A program made the position numbers and the translations under genes. A DNA stretch of 64,000 nt from Adhaeribacter radiodurans (GTDB lineage Bacteria > Bacteroidota > Bacteroidia > Cytophagales > Hymenobacteraceae): positions 434,001-498,000 of the forward strand of contig NZ_CP055153.1 of the NCBI RefSeq assembly GCF_014075995.1. Direction: 5' to 3'. This document shows, one piece after another, positions 9,101 through 16,130 of this stretch. Numbering within the stretch: position 1 is the first letter of the stretch; every line of letters starts with the position of its first letter. The notes beneath the pieces were generated by a model. It searched no databases, had not been told where the DNA came from, and saw nothing but the letters and a program-made list of their open reading frames with translations.

Positions 9101-9973
9101 AACGGTCAACTCCATCGGCTCATCCAATTTCTCTTCTAAAATTACTTTGGCAAACCGGTTCTCTTCGGGCATCCGTTTGGTTTTGGCCTTGGTATAGTCC
9201 AGCGGTTTGGGAGTATTGCCGCCCATTACGTAGTTTAATCCGGCAGCGAGGTGCTTTAGAAACAAAGGCTCCGCAAAGCTAGCATCGGTGTGCCCACCCG
9301 CCGTGTAGAAAGAACGGCCGCCCTCGAACTCCTGGTACCAGGCCATGGGATGATTATCGCCGTTGGTACCGCCGCGGTAGGTTTTTTCATCTATTTTCAA
9401 CAGAACTTTGATAGCCGGGCTGATGTTTTTGTAGGAATAAAATTCATCTGTCCGCTCCCACTTCTCCGGTAAGAAGCTAGTAGCCGGATGGTTTTTATCT
9501 ACGACTACAAACGTTCCTTTCTGTACATTGTCCGGATTGGGATGACTTTCGAACCAGGCCCCAGCCAGTTTATTATACCAAGGCCATTCATATTCGGTAT
9601 CGGCGGCCGCATGAATTCCTAAATAACCGCCCCCGGCCTGAATATAACGTTCAAAAGCATTCTGCTGAATGGGATTAAGCACATCACCGGTGGTATTAAG
9701 AAACACAACCGCCTGATATTTTCTTAGATTTTCTTCTGAAAATCTTCCGGCATTTTCGGTGGTGTCGACCGCAAAGTCATTTTGTTTACCAAGTGCAAAT
9801 AAGGCTTTTTGACCGGCACCAATGGACGAGTGACGAAAAGCCGCGGTTTTGCTGAAAACTAAAATCCGGGGAATGTCTTTTACTACCATGTAGGACCATA
9901 ATCCTAAGGCAATCAGGCAGAGGAATACCGCTCCGAAAAATCTTCGGAGCAGTAAAGAAAAATTATACTTCAT
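6200..9973 (-). CDS. Multidomain ThuA / PQQ sugar dehydrogenase-like / PKD / cytochrome c / CBM6-like protein
   Basis: A 1257-residue exported protein. Order of parts: signal or anchor helix (about 10-30); ThuA domain (about 35-250); glucose/sorbosone dehydrogenase-type beta-propeller (about 270-710, with LPDNRVLFIERKGKVKLF, SGHAGGSLTFD and LYLSTGDN); PKD fold (about 715-800); a monohaem cytochrome c with C893-K-A-C-H897 and a likely Met ligand in VTMSAHP; a CBM6-like beta-sandwich (about 1015-1150); and a C-terminal domain resembling DUF3471 (about 1175-1257). Inferred role: periplasmic oxidation of a sugar or glycoside, with electrons leaving through the fused haem. Haem attachment would need a Ccm system, and one is encoded at 19-24 kb. 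Similar fusions are known in Bacteroidota. The substrate is unknown. Confidence 0.88.
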   Translation of the reverse strand: MKYNFSLLLRRFFGAVFLCLIALGLWSYMVVKDIPRILVFSKTAAFRHSSIGAGQKALFALGKQNDFAVDTTENAGRFSEENLRKYQAVVFLNTTGDVLNPIQQNAFERYIQAGGGYLGIHAAADTEYEWPWYNKLAGAWFESHPNPDNVQKGTFVVVDKNHPATSFLPEKWERTDEFYSYKNISPAIKVLLKIDEKTYRGGTNGDNHPMAWYQEFEGGRSFYTAGGHTDASFAEPLFLKHLAAGLNYVMGGNTPKPLDYTKAKTKRMPEENRFAKVILEEKLDEPMELTVLPDNRVLFIERKGKVKLFSPATGKTKVIANIPVNTKVTDKEGKTGNDEAGLLSLTKDPGFAQNGWIYLYYAPEGKEPKNILTRYQLKGDELVMDSKKVLLEVATQREISGHAGGSLTFDAKGNLYLSTGDNINPHGSNGFSPSDERPGREPFDAQMTSGNTNDLRGKILRIHPEKDGTYTIPEGNLFPKGTPKTRLEIYTMGHRNPYRISVDPKTSFLYWGDIGPDASKPGELRGPEGFDEIGQARKAGNYGWPYFVGDNKAYYKYDFAANKSGEIYNPEKPINNSLNNTGLNQLPPAQKAFIWYSYAESKEFPLVGAGGRSAMAGPMFYADQFKTAKRAFPDYYDGKLFIYEWMRGWLMAVTLDKEGNYSSMERIMPSYKFSNPVDIEFGPEGDLYMLEYGSGWFTQNDDARLVRIEYNAGNRKPVIQLATDKKGGALPFKAHLSSKGTKDADNDALKYVWKVTAQNGGTTRTFNEANPTVTFDKAGIYKATLTVTDAKGANSSQSLEIMAGNEEPVLTFKTSTSNQTFFFPNQPLEYEVKVSDKEDGSLDNGKIKPEEVAITFDYLPEGFDIVSIAQGHRSADASAGVVKGLKLIQSNDCKACHSIDKKSVGPAYQQVALKYKNDSGAAQRLAKKVISGGSGVWGEVTMSAHPQLAEADAREMVNYILSLADAKQAATTLPVKGSYNMTIPSGDKGEGFYVVRAAYKDKGSKSIPSISAEKIMTLRNAKLPAGKAEKIEGVMKYGTIIIASTKGSSIGFSNLDLTGIEQIKFTASAPKAQLNAAGGRIEVHLDSPTGKLVGQTAMISPPDGTNKTGTPDVVAKLSGASGIHDVYFVFQNEKAPAGQALMVVMNLEFQTSKSASMSAAPVTQAVPGTSVAAKNLEAYSGKYKMTGLPFEYVEISSKEDKLHLNAGGNEGVLSPGKENDVFEGDSGTQLIFGRNADKKVTTITLKAQGFTFEGTKE

Positions 9974-10012
9974 AAATGAGCGAGACAGGACGACAAACCT
10001 AAGAGAATGCGA

Positions 10013-10399
10013 CTACTTGGCTTTGCTGCCTTCCATATTGAACATATCCATTATGCTACCGGTAACATTGGTATCATCTTTCTTTTCTAAAGTCAGGTAC
10101 ACATCCATTTGCTGTTCCGGAGCAATAAAATTTGCTTTTAATTTATTCGAGGCTAGCTCCACACTAGTAAAAGGGTTTATTACTTTTTTAGTAGCTGGGT
10201 CTACAAAACCGCCGGTAAGTTTACCATCCTTCTTTTCAAATTGAATGACCAAGTCCTTATCACCATCGGGCAAGCCAAAAGCTTTCACGTTCCAGGTACC
10301 AACAAAATAATCTTCGGGAGTGGTTTGAGCTTGTACACTGGTAGCAAAAATCAGCAGAGAAAAGAAACTTAAAAGGAAAAGAACGCTTAACTTTTTCAT
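10013..10399 (-). CDS. Small secreted protein of unknown function
   Basis: A 128-residue protein with a clear signal peptide (MKKLSVLFLLSFF..., cleavage near VQAQ at 22-25). The mature part looks like a small beta-rich domain: it starts with a YFVGTWNVKAFGLPDGDKD segment and alternates short strands with Lys/Asp turns, similar to lipocalin-like or META-like proteins. No catalytic motif is visible. It is the first gene of the leftward block, 39 bp before the large ThuA/dehydrogenase gene, so it is probably co-transcribed from the regulated region at 10400-10560. Confidence 0.7.
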   Translation of the reverse strand: MKKLSVLFLLSFFSLLIFATSVQAQTTPEDYFVGTWNVKAFGLPDGDKDLVIQFEKKDGKLTGGFVDPATKKVINPFTSVELASNKLKANFIAPEQQMDVYLTLEKKDDTNVTGSIMDMFNMEGSKAK

Positions 10400-10480
10400 G
10401 ATTTAATAATGGTTTTAAGGTGAATAATAAGGTAATGAGTTTTAATTAAGGAGATATTAAAAATTTTTTAATTCCAAATA

Positions 10481-10493
10481 TGTAAAATTTACA
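10481..10493. promoter_or_regulatory. Palindrome TGTAAA-A-TTTACA, possible operator
   Basis: A perfect 6-1-6 inverted repeat in the divergent spacer between the ThuA block and the Nudix-type regulator. It shares the TTTAC core with the larger palindrome 25 bp downstream. Possible second site for the same regulator or for another one. Confidence 0.45.
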
Positions 10494-10517
10494 CATTAAA
10501 TATAGAAAGCTTTTTTG

Positions 10518-10540
10518 TAATCCGTATAATTTACGGATTA
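10518..10540. promoter_or_regulatory. Palindromic operator candidate (9-5-9)
   Basis: A perfect inverted repeat with arms TAATCCGTA and TACGGATTA around a TAATT spacer, 20 bp upstream of the Nudix-regulator ATG and in the spacer of the divergent ThuA block. NrtR-type regulators bind palindromes near their own genes, so this is the best candidate for autoregulation and control of the block. Confidence 0.6.
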
Positions 10541-10560
10541 ATTTTTTTTAAATTTGTAGT

Positions 10561-11337
10561 ATGAACACCCTAGAAGAAGTAAATGACTTTGTCCGTAATG
10601 GCCACCATGAATATCTAGCACATGTGAGCATTGATCCAGTCATTTTTGGCTACCATCAGCAGCAACTTAAGATTTTACTCCTAAAATGGAAAGGATTGGA
10701 GGGCTGGGGTTTACCTGGTGGTTTTATAAAGCGAAGAGAACCTTTGAGCCAGGCTGCCTACCGGATCTTGCAGGATAAAACCAGTTTAAGTAATTTATTT
10801 TTGCAACAGTTTCACATATTTGGCGATTCTCCTTACCGGGTCCGGGAAAGGAGTGCCCAGGAGTTCAAAGAAAAATTTAATTTGAATTTAGATGATTGTA
10901 ACTGGTTGCTGCAGCGAACTTTATCAATTGGCTATTTTGCTTTGGTAGATTTTTCAAAAGTTACGGTCCAGACCGACTTTTTTACCGAAGATTACCATTG
11001 GTGGGATGTAAGGGAAATTCCCACGCTTTTATTTGACCAGAATGAAGTAGTAGATAAAGCTTTGTTAACCCTGCGGTTGCAGATTTATCACCAACCTATT
11101 GGGTATAATCTTTTACCGGAAAAATTTACACTACCGGAAATTCATACGCTTTACGAAACCATCCTGGGAAAAGAACTGGATCAGCGGAATTTTGCTAAAA
11201 AGTTAATCGCTTTAGGTTTGGTTCGAAAATTAAATGAACAACGATCTATTGGCGCGCACCGCTCGCCTTTTTTGTATCAATTTGAAAAAGAAAACTATGA
11301 GAATGCCTTACAAGCAGGTGTTGTGCATACCTATTAA
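10561..11337 (+). CDS. Nudix-fold transcriptional regulator (NrtR/AraR-like)
   Basis: A 258-residue protein: N-terminal Nudix fold (about 20-160) and a C-terminal winged-helix region (about 170-245, LPEIHTLYETILGKELDQRN and following). The Nudix box is degenerate. G54 and E60 are present, but the REUxEExGU part reads R68-I-L-Q-D-K-T-S-L, so most catalytic acidic residues are missing and hydrolysis is unlikely. That and the winged helix fit the NrtR-type regulators, some of which (AraR in Bacteroides) control sugar catabolism. It is divergent from the ThuA/sugar-dehydrogenase block with palindromes between. The effector is unknown; a sugar or nucleotide-sugar is inference. Confidence 0.85.
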   Translation: MNTLEEVNDFVRNGHHEYLAHVSIDPVIFGYHQQQLKILLLKWKGLEGWGLPGGFIKRREPLSQAAYRILQDKTSLSNLFLQQFHIFGDSPYRVRERSAQEFKEKFNLNLDDCNWLLQRTLSIGYFALVDFSKVTVQTDFFTEDYHWWDVREIPTLLFDQNEVVDKALLTLRLQIYHQPIGYNLLPEKFTLPEIHTLYETILGKELDQRNFAKKLIALGLVRKLNEQRSIGAHRSPFLYQFEKENYENALQAGVVHTY

Positions 11338-11454
11338 TACCCAATAGTATTTGCTTAGTTCCAGCGGTAATCAAAAGAAGTCTGCGCTCATGCTTGCAAG
11401 AGGTGTTTTATGGCAGAATGTTTATGCGATTGAGTATACGTTAAAATATCCGCG

Positions 11455-11508
11455 TCAATCCGGAGGAAATTATATAGCTACGTAGTAAATTAGTTTCCTC
11501 CGGGTTGA
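11455..11508. repeat. Long stem-loop, 15-bp arms
   Basis: Arms TCAATCCGGAGGAAA and TTTCCTCCGGGTTGA pair at 14 of 15 positions, and the remaining T-G can wobble, around a 24-nt loop. No T-run follows on either strand, so it is not a normal intrinsic terminator. Confidence 0.7.
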
Positions 11509-11842
11509 TTTGATTAATACGCTTGCTCTACTCTGGTCTACTACTTAAGCCTACTGGGTTGGCTAATTTTTAAAATTCTCTTAGGTTAATTAGTAATTAC
11601 TTCCTGATATAATACTTCATAGAAGCACTTATGAAGAAAAGAGACCCAAGAACCAAAATAGTAGACAGAAGATGTTCTCTACCAGTAAAATTACTGCGTT
11701 TTTAGAGGAGGTTCCGGTTGAAATTGAACTTAAACCAAACCATTGGCAAGAGAACCAGGCAGTGAAATAACTTTTATATACTAAGCAAAAGTTTTTGGAT
11801 TGGTGTGCTATGAATAATATGGGGATAATTCAAAGAAATTTC

Positions 11843-11880
11843 TTTTGCTTATATGATTTATTATCGTAATATTGCGATAA
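11843..11880 (+). promoter_or_regulatory. arsR promoter with overlapping ArsR operator
   Basis: TTTTG (11843-11847), exactly 19 bp, then TAATATTG (11867-11874) fits the Bacteroidota promoter except for one base. The -7 element is embedded in the near-palindrome TTATCGTAATATTGCGATAA (11861-11880), ideal for repression by a dimeric ArsR. A related site precedes arsM. Confidence 0.7.
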
Positions 11881-11894
11881 AACGTTGATTTTAT

Positions 11895-12224
11895 ATGGGA
11901 GTTACTAAAACACAGAATTTCACTGAAGCGCAAAACCAATTGGCTACTTACGCTAAGGCTATTGCGCATCCGGCCCGGGTAGCTATTCTGCAGTATTTGT
12001 TAAAGCAGCAAACCTGTATTTGCAGCAATTTAGTGGAAAAACTACCCTTAGCCCAGGCTACCATTTCGCAGCACCTGAAAGAATTGAAAGCTGTTGGTTT
12101 AATTAAAGGTGAGATAGAAGGCACTAGTGTGTGTTACTGCATTAACGAGCCGGTGTGGGAACAAGCAAAAGATATGCTTTTAAATTTATTTACCTTACCG
12201 GTAGCCAGTAAAAACTGCTGTTAA
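11895..12224 (+). CDS. arsR: ArsR-family metalloregulator
   Basis: A 109-residue winged-helix repressor of the ArsR/SmtB family. The family hallmark IAHPARVAILQYL is at about 23-35 and the recognition helix at about 51-70 (PLAQATISQHLKELKAVGLI). Cysteines suitable for As(III) sensing are C41 and C43 (TCICSNLVEKL, as in many ArsR proteins), C80/C82, and a C-terminal C108-C109 pair. It heads a co-directional arsenic cluster: the acetyltransferase gene starts 11 bp after its stop. Autoregulation is inferred from the palindrome that overlaps its promoter. Confidence 0.92.
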   Translation: MGVTKTQNFTEAQNQLATYAKAIAHPARVAILQYLLKQQTCICSNLVEKLPLAQATISQHLKELKAVGLIKGEIEGTSVCYCINEPVWEQAKDMLLNLFTLPVASKNCC

Positions 12225-12235
12225 ACTTTTAGGTT

Positions 12236-12673
12236 ATGAACGTTTCCTTAATTCCAGCAACTGTTACGGACCGGATCGCAGTTATAAATTTACTAAATAT
12301 ACTAAATCTGCCCTCTACAGATCTTCCCGAGCCCTTAGATAATTTCATTATCGTTAAAAACGCGGATACGGTTGTAGGTACTTGTGGCTTGGAAATATAC
12401 GGAACAGTGGCTCTCCTGCGGTCTTTGGCGGTAGTACCTGACAACCAAGGTCGGGGATTCGGCGATGGTTTATTGCAAGCCACTCTGGAGTTAGCCAAGG
12501 AAAAAGGCGTACATGACGTTTATTTAATTACTACTACAGCCGCTAACTTTTTTGCTAAACGTGGCTTTACCCAGGTAAAACGCTCACTGGTACCTGTAGC
12601 TATTCAAAATACAACTCAATTTAGCTTGGTTTGTCCGGCTTCGGCAACCGTTATGAACCGCCTAATGGTATAA
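12236..12673 (+). CDS. arsN2: GNAT acetyltransferase, ArsN2-like
   Basis: A 145-residue GNAT-fold N-acetyltransferase. It matches the ArsN2 type seen in arsenic operons: an N-terminal LPSTDLPEPLDNF segment, VVGTCGLEIYGTVALLRSLAV, the acetyl-CoA loop QGRGFGDGL, YLITTTAANFFAKRGF, and a C-terminal CPASATVMNRL. ArsN-type enzymes acetylate organoarsenicals or related amino compounds such as arsinothricin; which substrate applies here cannot be told from sequence. Located between arsR and arsM on the same strand, which supports the arsenic role. Confidence 0.85.
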   Translation: MNVSLIPATVTDRIAVINLLNILNLPSTDLPEPLDNFIIVKNADTVVGTCGLEIYGTVALLRSLAVVPDNQGRGFGDGLLQATLELAKEKGVHDVYLITTTAANFFAKRGFTQVKRSLVPVAIQNTTQFSLVCPASATVMNRLMV

Positions 12674-12690
12674 AAAATTTCTTTAATTCA

Positions 12691-12708
12691 ATCGTAATAT
12701 TACAATAA
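12691..12708. promoter_or_regulatory. Second ArsR-type operator, before arsM
   Basis: ATCGTAATATTACAATAA shares the TCGTAATATT core and ATAAA flank with the operator before arsR; core symmetry TAATATTA. It lies 18 bp before the arsM start. No good -33 element is seen upstream, so this may be an internal, weaker promoter. Confidence 0.6.
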
Positions 12709-12726
12709 ACCGATAATTTAAAATTT

Positions 12727-13569
12727 ATGAAAACTGCAGAAGAACTAAAGCAAATTGTAAAAGAAAAGTACAGCGAAATTGCCCTGCAAAGCAAAGTGCA
12801 AAACGAAAGCTCCTGTTGCGGCGCTACTTGTGGTTGTGCTACCGATATCACTATTATGGCCGAAGATTATTCAAAATTAAAAGGTTACCAATCGGAAGCT
12901 GATTTAGGTTTGGGTTGCGGGTTACCTACTGAGTACGCGCACTTAAAAGTAGGTGATACTGTACTGGACTTAGGCTCGGGGGCGGGTAACGATTGTTTTG
13001 TGGCTAGGTCTATTGTAGGTGAAACCGGCAAAGTTATAGGCGTAGATATGACCGAGGCCATGATTCAAAAAGCAAAGATAAATGCAGAAAAATTAGGCTT
13101 TACCAACGTGGAGTTTCGCTTAGGAGAGATTGAAGATTTGCCGCTAGCTGCTAACCGGGTAGATGTGGTAGTAAGCAATTGCGTGTTAAACTTAGTGCCC
13201 AATAAAGAACAAGCATTTAAAGAAACCTTCCGGGTATTAAAACCAAAAGGTCATTTCAGTATTTCGGATGTGGTGCTGGAAGGCGAATTACCAGCCGGTT
13301 TACAAAAAGCGGCAGAAATGTACGCTGGTTGTGTTTCCGGAGCTATTCAGCAGGAAGAATACCTGGGCATTATTAACGCAGTAGGTTTTGAGAATGTGCA
13401 GGTACAGAAAAAAAGGCTGATTACTTTGCCGGAAGATTTACTTATTAATTATTTATCTGAAGAAGAACTAAAAGCTTATCAGGACAGCGGCACTGGTATT
13501 TACAGCATTACGGTTTACGCCGAAAAACCCAATTCTTCGTGTTGCACTGCTGGTACGGGCTGTTGCTAA
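12727..13569 (+). CDS. arsM: Arsenite S-adenosylmethionine methyltransferase
   Basis: A 280-residue class I methyltransferase that methylates As(III) using S-adenosylmethionine. The SAM site is at about 78-86 (TVLDLGSGAG) with VIGVDMTEAM. The three cysteines expected to bind arsenite are present: C64 (GLGCGLPT), C152 (SNCVLNLVP) and C202 (YAGCVSGA). Extra Cys pairs occur near the N-terminus (C30/C31/C35/C37) and at the C-terminus (SSCC...GCC), common in this family. Preceded by an ArsR-like operator and followed 27 bp later by a metallophosphoesterase gene. Confidence 0.95.
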   Translation: MKTAEELKQIVKEKYSEIALQSKVQNESSCCGATCGCATDITIMAEDYSKLKGYQSEADLGLGCGLPTEYAHLKVGDTVLDLGSGAGNDCFVARSIVGETGKVIGVDMTEAMIQKAKINAEKLGFTNVEFRLGEIEDLPLAANRVDVVVSNCVLNLVPNKEQAFKETFRVLKPKGHFSISDVVLEGELPAGLQKAAEMYAGCVSGAIQQEEYLGIINAVGFENVQVQKKRLITLPEDLLINYLSEEELKAYQDSGTGIYSITVYAEKPNSSCCTAGTGCC

Positions 13570-13596
13570 TCAACTGTTTCGTTTACTAAAAAAAAT

Positions 13597-14376
13597 ATGA
13601 GAATAGCTCTTTTTAGTGATATCCATGCCAATCTTCCTGCTTTAGAGGCCACGCTGGCCAATATGGACGAACAAAACCTGGATGCTCTTTATTGTTTGGG
13701 CGACCTAGTTGGCTATGCTACCTGGCCCAACGAAGTAGTAACTGAAATCCGAAGAAGGAAAATTCCCACTATAGCGGGTAATTACGACGAAGGAGTTGGG
13801 CAAAATATTCCTGAATGTGGTTGTGCTTACAAGACTGATTTTGAAAGAGAATTAGGCCAACAATCGATTAATTACACAAATAGTATTGTAACGCAGGAAA
13901 CCCGAAATTACCTGCGGATGCTACCACGGCATCTGCGGGTAACATTTATGGATAAATCTGAAGAAGCCAATAAAATAGAAATGCTGTTGGTGCATGGTAG
14001 TCCGCGTAAAATTAATGAGTACCTGTTTGAAGACCGAACGGAAAAAAGTTTTCTACGGATGATGGAAGAAGCACAGACAGATTTATTGTTCTTTGGTCAT
14101 ACGCACAAGCCCTACCATCGGGTTTTACCTTATGAGCGCGAAGGGAAAACCCGTTATCGGCACGCCATTAATATTGGTTCGGTAGGTAAACCAAAGGACG
14201 GTGATCCGCGCAGTTGCTACGTTATTTTGGAGCTAACACCAGAGAGTTCATTAAACAATCCGGAAAGTATTAAGGTAGAATTTGTGAGGGTAGCTTATGA
14301 CATAGAAAAAGCCGCAACCGCCATTGAAGAAAGTCCTTTACCAAATGAATTTGCCGGTATGTTACGAAATGCCTAA
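13597..14376 (+). CDS. Calcineurin-like metallophosphoesterase
   Basis: A 259-residue phosphoesterase with the dinuclear metal site of the family: D8 and H10 in FSDIHAN, GDLVGYA, GNYDEG, an HGSPR motif and the C-terminal GHTHKPYHR. It lacks a signal peptide, so it is cytosolic. It is the last gene of the ars cluster (27 bp after arsM). Similar proteins sit next to arsM in other Bacteroidota as far as I recall. The substrate is unknown; a role in arsenic handling is inference from position only. Confidence 0.85.
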   Translation: MRIALFSDIHANLPALEATLANMDEQNLDALYCLGDLVGYATWPNEVVTEIRRRKIPTIAGNYDEGVGQNIPECGCAYKTDFERELGQQSINYTNSIVTQETRNYLRMLPRHLRVTFMDKSEEANKIEMLLVHGSPRKINEYLFEDRTEKSFLRMMEEAQTDLLFFGHTHKPYHRVLPYEREGKTRYRHAINIGSVGKPKDGDPRSCYVILELTPESSLNNPESIKVEFVRVAYDIEKAATAIEESPLPNEFAGMLRNA

Positions 14377-14532
14377 ATAAAAGTAAAAGGTTAAATAGGG
14401 ACTATAGTAGGCCAGTCTTTTTCCTGCCTAGTAGTGATTATAGTATTCATGAAATAATAGAAATAGTATAGTGCTTCAATGGTAAGATTAATTTAGTAAA
14501 GAATAGAGAAATTAAAAAGAAGTATAAAAACA

Positions 14533-14560
14533 AAAAAGCCTGCCGGTTCCGGCAGGCTTT
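14533..14560 (-). terminator. Intrinsic terminator of the lipoprotein gene
   Basis: On the minus strand: AAAGCCTGCCGG, loop AA, CCGGCAGGCTTTTTT. A strong GC-rich stem followed by a T-run, 94 bp after the lipoprotein stop. On the plus strand only three T follow, so it works mainly leftward. Confidence 0.85.
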
Positions 14561-14653
14561 AGGCCGTTAAAACAGGAGACTAAGCTGCTTCAACGAGAGA
14601 TGGATACATCTTATTCTCACCCATTCAATGCACCATCATTTTCTTGGTAGTTT

Positions 14654-16069
14654 TTAATATTCTACTTCGTTGGCATTCCAGTTGGTCCAGCCGGCAGTCC
14701 AATCGGTAGTTCCGAAAGCACCTACGTAATTGGCATTTTCGAAGAATGGATCAAGGCCGGTAGTAGCACCGGTAGTTAGCAGAACAGAACCGGCAGCCGG
14801 TAAAAAGTTAGGAGCTGTTTGATTAAAAGCATTTAGTAAATTTAAAGTGGCGTAATCGGCAATAAGGCTGTTGTTATTACCTGTTGCATTAAAGAAAGCA
14901 GCTAAATCAAAGGTACTAGCGGGTTTATTAGGGGTAACGGTAGCATCCCCGGCAAACACGGTTAAAGCTTTAGAACCAGAACCCGCAATAACTACATTTT
15001 TTATTTTTAAAGAACCAGAAGTAGCATTAGCTTCGGTGGTAGAGCTATTACCGCTTTGATCGTCGAGTAATAGACCAGTTGGCCAGCCCGCAACTAAAGT
15101 ATTATAAACCGAAATACTGCTGTTCCGGCGAATGTGCATGCCCCTTTTAAAATTGGAGTTATAATCGGTAGCAGCAGCTTCCGGGTTAGCTTTAGGACCG
15201 AATAAAGAAACGTTGGAGAAGGTAGCCGAAGTTTTAGGAGTAGCGGCAGAACCTTGCGCATCGTTATCAGATTCAAAGCCATTAGAACCCGATACATCGG
15301 CTACAGCCGGATCACTCATGCCTACCAGGAACTGCAATTTGCCCGAGAAGCCATTATCGGTATCAAACATATCGTCTACGGTTTTATAAGCTACTAAATG
15401 CTTGGCATTAACGGTGCCACCAAACCACTCGAAAGAATCGTCACCACTGTGCGACACCTGAATATAATCCAGAGTTGTGCCGGAGCCAACCCCACCCAAG
15501 GTTAGGCCATTAATTTCATTATCCGGCTGAAACGCAATACCACCAAATTCAATCCGTATGTATTTTAAGCTACCCGAATTATCAGTAGCATTGGTACCGC
15601 CATATTCCCGATCTACCCCTCCTTCAATTTTACCAGTACCATTGGGTAGGTTTATAGGTGCATCACCTAATAAAATAATTCCTCCCCAGTCGCCGGATTT
15701 ACGGCTACCTTTAACTTGAGCCGAAGTAAAAACAATTGGTTTAGAAGACGTACCCTCCGCCATGATTTTGCCACCGCGTTCAATAATTAAAGTAGCTTTA
15801 GAAGCTTTATCGCCTTTAATAATGGTACCGGGTTCAATAGTTAAAGTAGCACCACTCTGTACGTACACGAAGCCTTTTAAAAGGTATTTTTTAGAAGCTG
15901 AAAAAGTAAAATCCTGAGCGGTTGATCCCTCAACCTCGGTCATACCATTGGCTTCGGTAACCTTAAATTCAGTTTTAGGTGTTACCGGGTTTGAACTATC
16001 GTTGTCGTCGCAAGCAAAAGAGGCCACGGCTATTAAGATAAGCAATGCCCAGCTTTGTAATTTTTTCAT
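14654..16069 (-). CDS. Beta-helix surface lipoprotein paired with a TonB receptor
   Basis: A 471-residue lipoprotein: signal peptide with lipobox ASFAC (lipidated Cys20), then an Asp/Ser/Asn-rich tether. The body has repeated short beta-strands (YVQSGATLTIEPGTIIKG, GGIILLGDAPINLPNG and similar), typical of the right-handed beta-helix-like proteins found beside TonB receptors in Bacteroidota. No catalytic motif recognised. It lies 61 bp after the TonB-dependent receptor and shares its promoter. Probable outer-membrane partner of the receptor; the ligand is unknown, and PhoB-like repeats upstream of the pair hint at phosphate. Confidence 0.75.
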   Translation of the reverse strand: MKKLQSWALLILIAVASFACDDNDSSNPVTPKTEFKVTEANGMTEVEGSTAQDFTFSASKKYLLKGFVYVQSGATLTIEPGTIIKGDKASKATLIIERGGKIMAEGTSSKPIVFTSAQVKGSRKSGDWGGIILLGDAPINLPNGTGKIEGGVDREYGGTNATDNSGSLKYIRIEFGGIAFQPDNEINGLTLGGVGSGTTLDYIQVSHSGDDSFEWFGGTVNAKHLVAYKTVDDMFDTDNGFSGKLQFLVGMSDPAVADVSGSNGFESDNDAQGSAATPKTSATFSNVSLFGPKANPEAAATDYNSNFKRGMHIRRNSSISVYNTLVAGWPTGLLLDDQSGNSSTTEANATSGSLKIKNVVIAGSGSKALTVFAGDATVTPNKPASTFDLAAFFNATGNNNSLIADYATLNLLNAFNQTAPNFLPAAGSVLLTTGATTGLDPFFENANYVGAFGTTDWTAGWTNWNANEVEY

Positions 16070-16130
16070 AATAATTTTTGAATTAGATTTTAGTTAGGTG
16101 AGTGTTGGTAGTTTTTAGATAGTAGAGTTA

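Larger units (their letters stand above)
11338..11894. other. 557-bp intergenic region with a stem-loop and no clear gene
   Basis: Contains the stem-loop at 11455-11508 and, near its right end, the arsR promoter/operator. A 32-codon frame at 11672-11770 (MFSTSKITAFLEEVPV... then stop) and an overlapping 24-codon frame from 11631 have no recognisable family and no ribosome site. Together they could be a decayed fragment of a gene. Confidence 0.5.

Noticed and set aside
10549-10556. TAAATTTG as promoter of the Nudix regulator
   Set aside because: It is 4 bp from the ATG and has no TTG at -33; the region is taken up by the palindrome. Probably chance.
11672-11770. Small 32-codon ORF in the arsenic-side spacer
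   Set aside because: No family resemblance, no ribosome site and no neighbour context; recorded only as a possible gene remnant.
12229-12498. 89-residue minus-strand frame opposite the acetyltransferase
   Set aside because: Shadow of the arsN2-like gene; no recognisable protein sequence.
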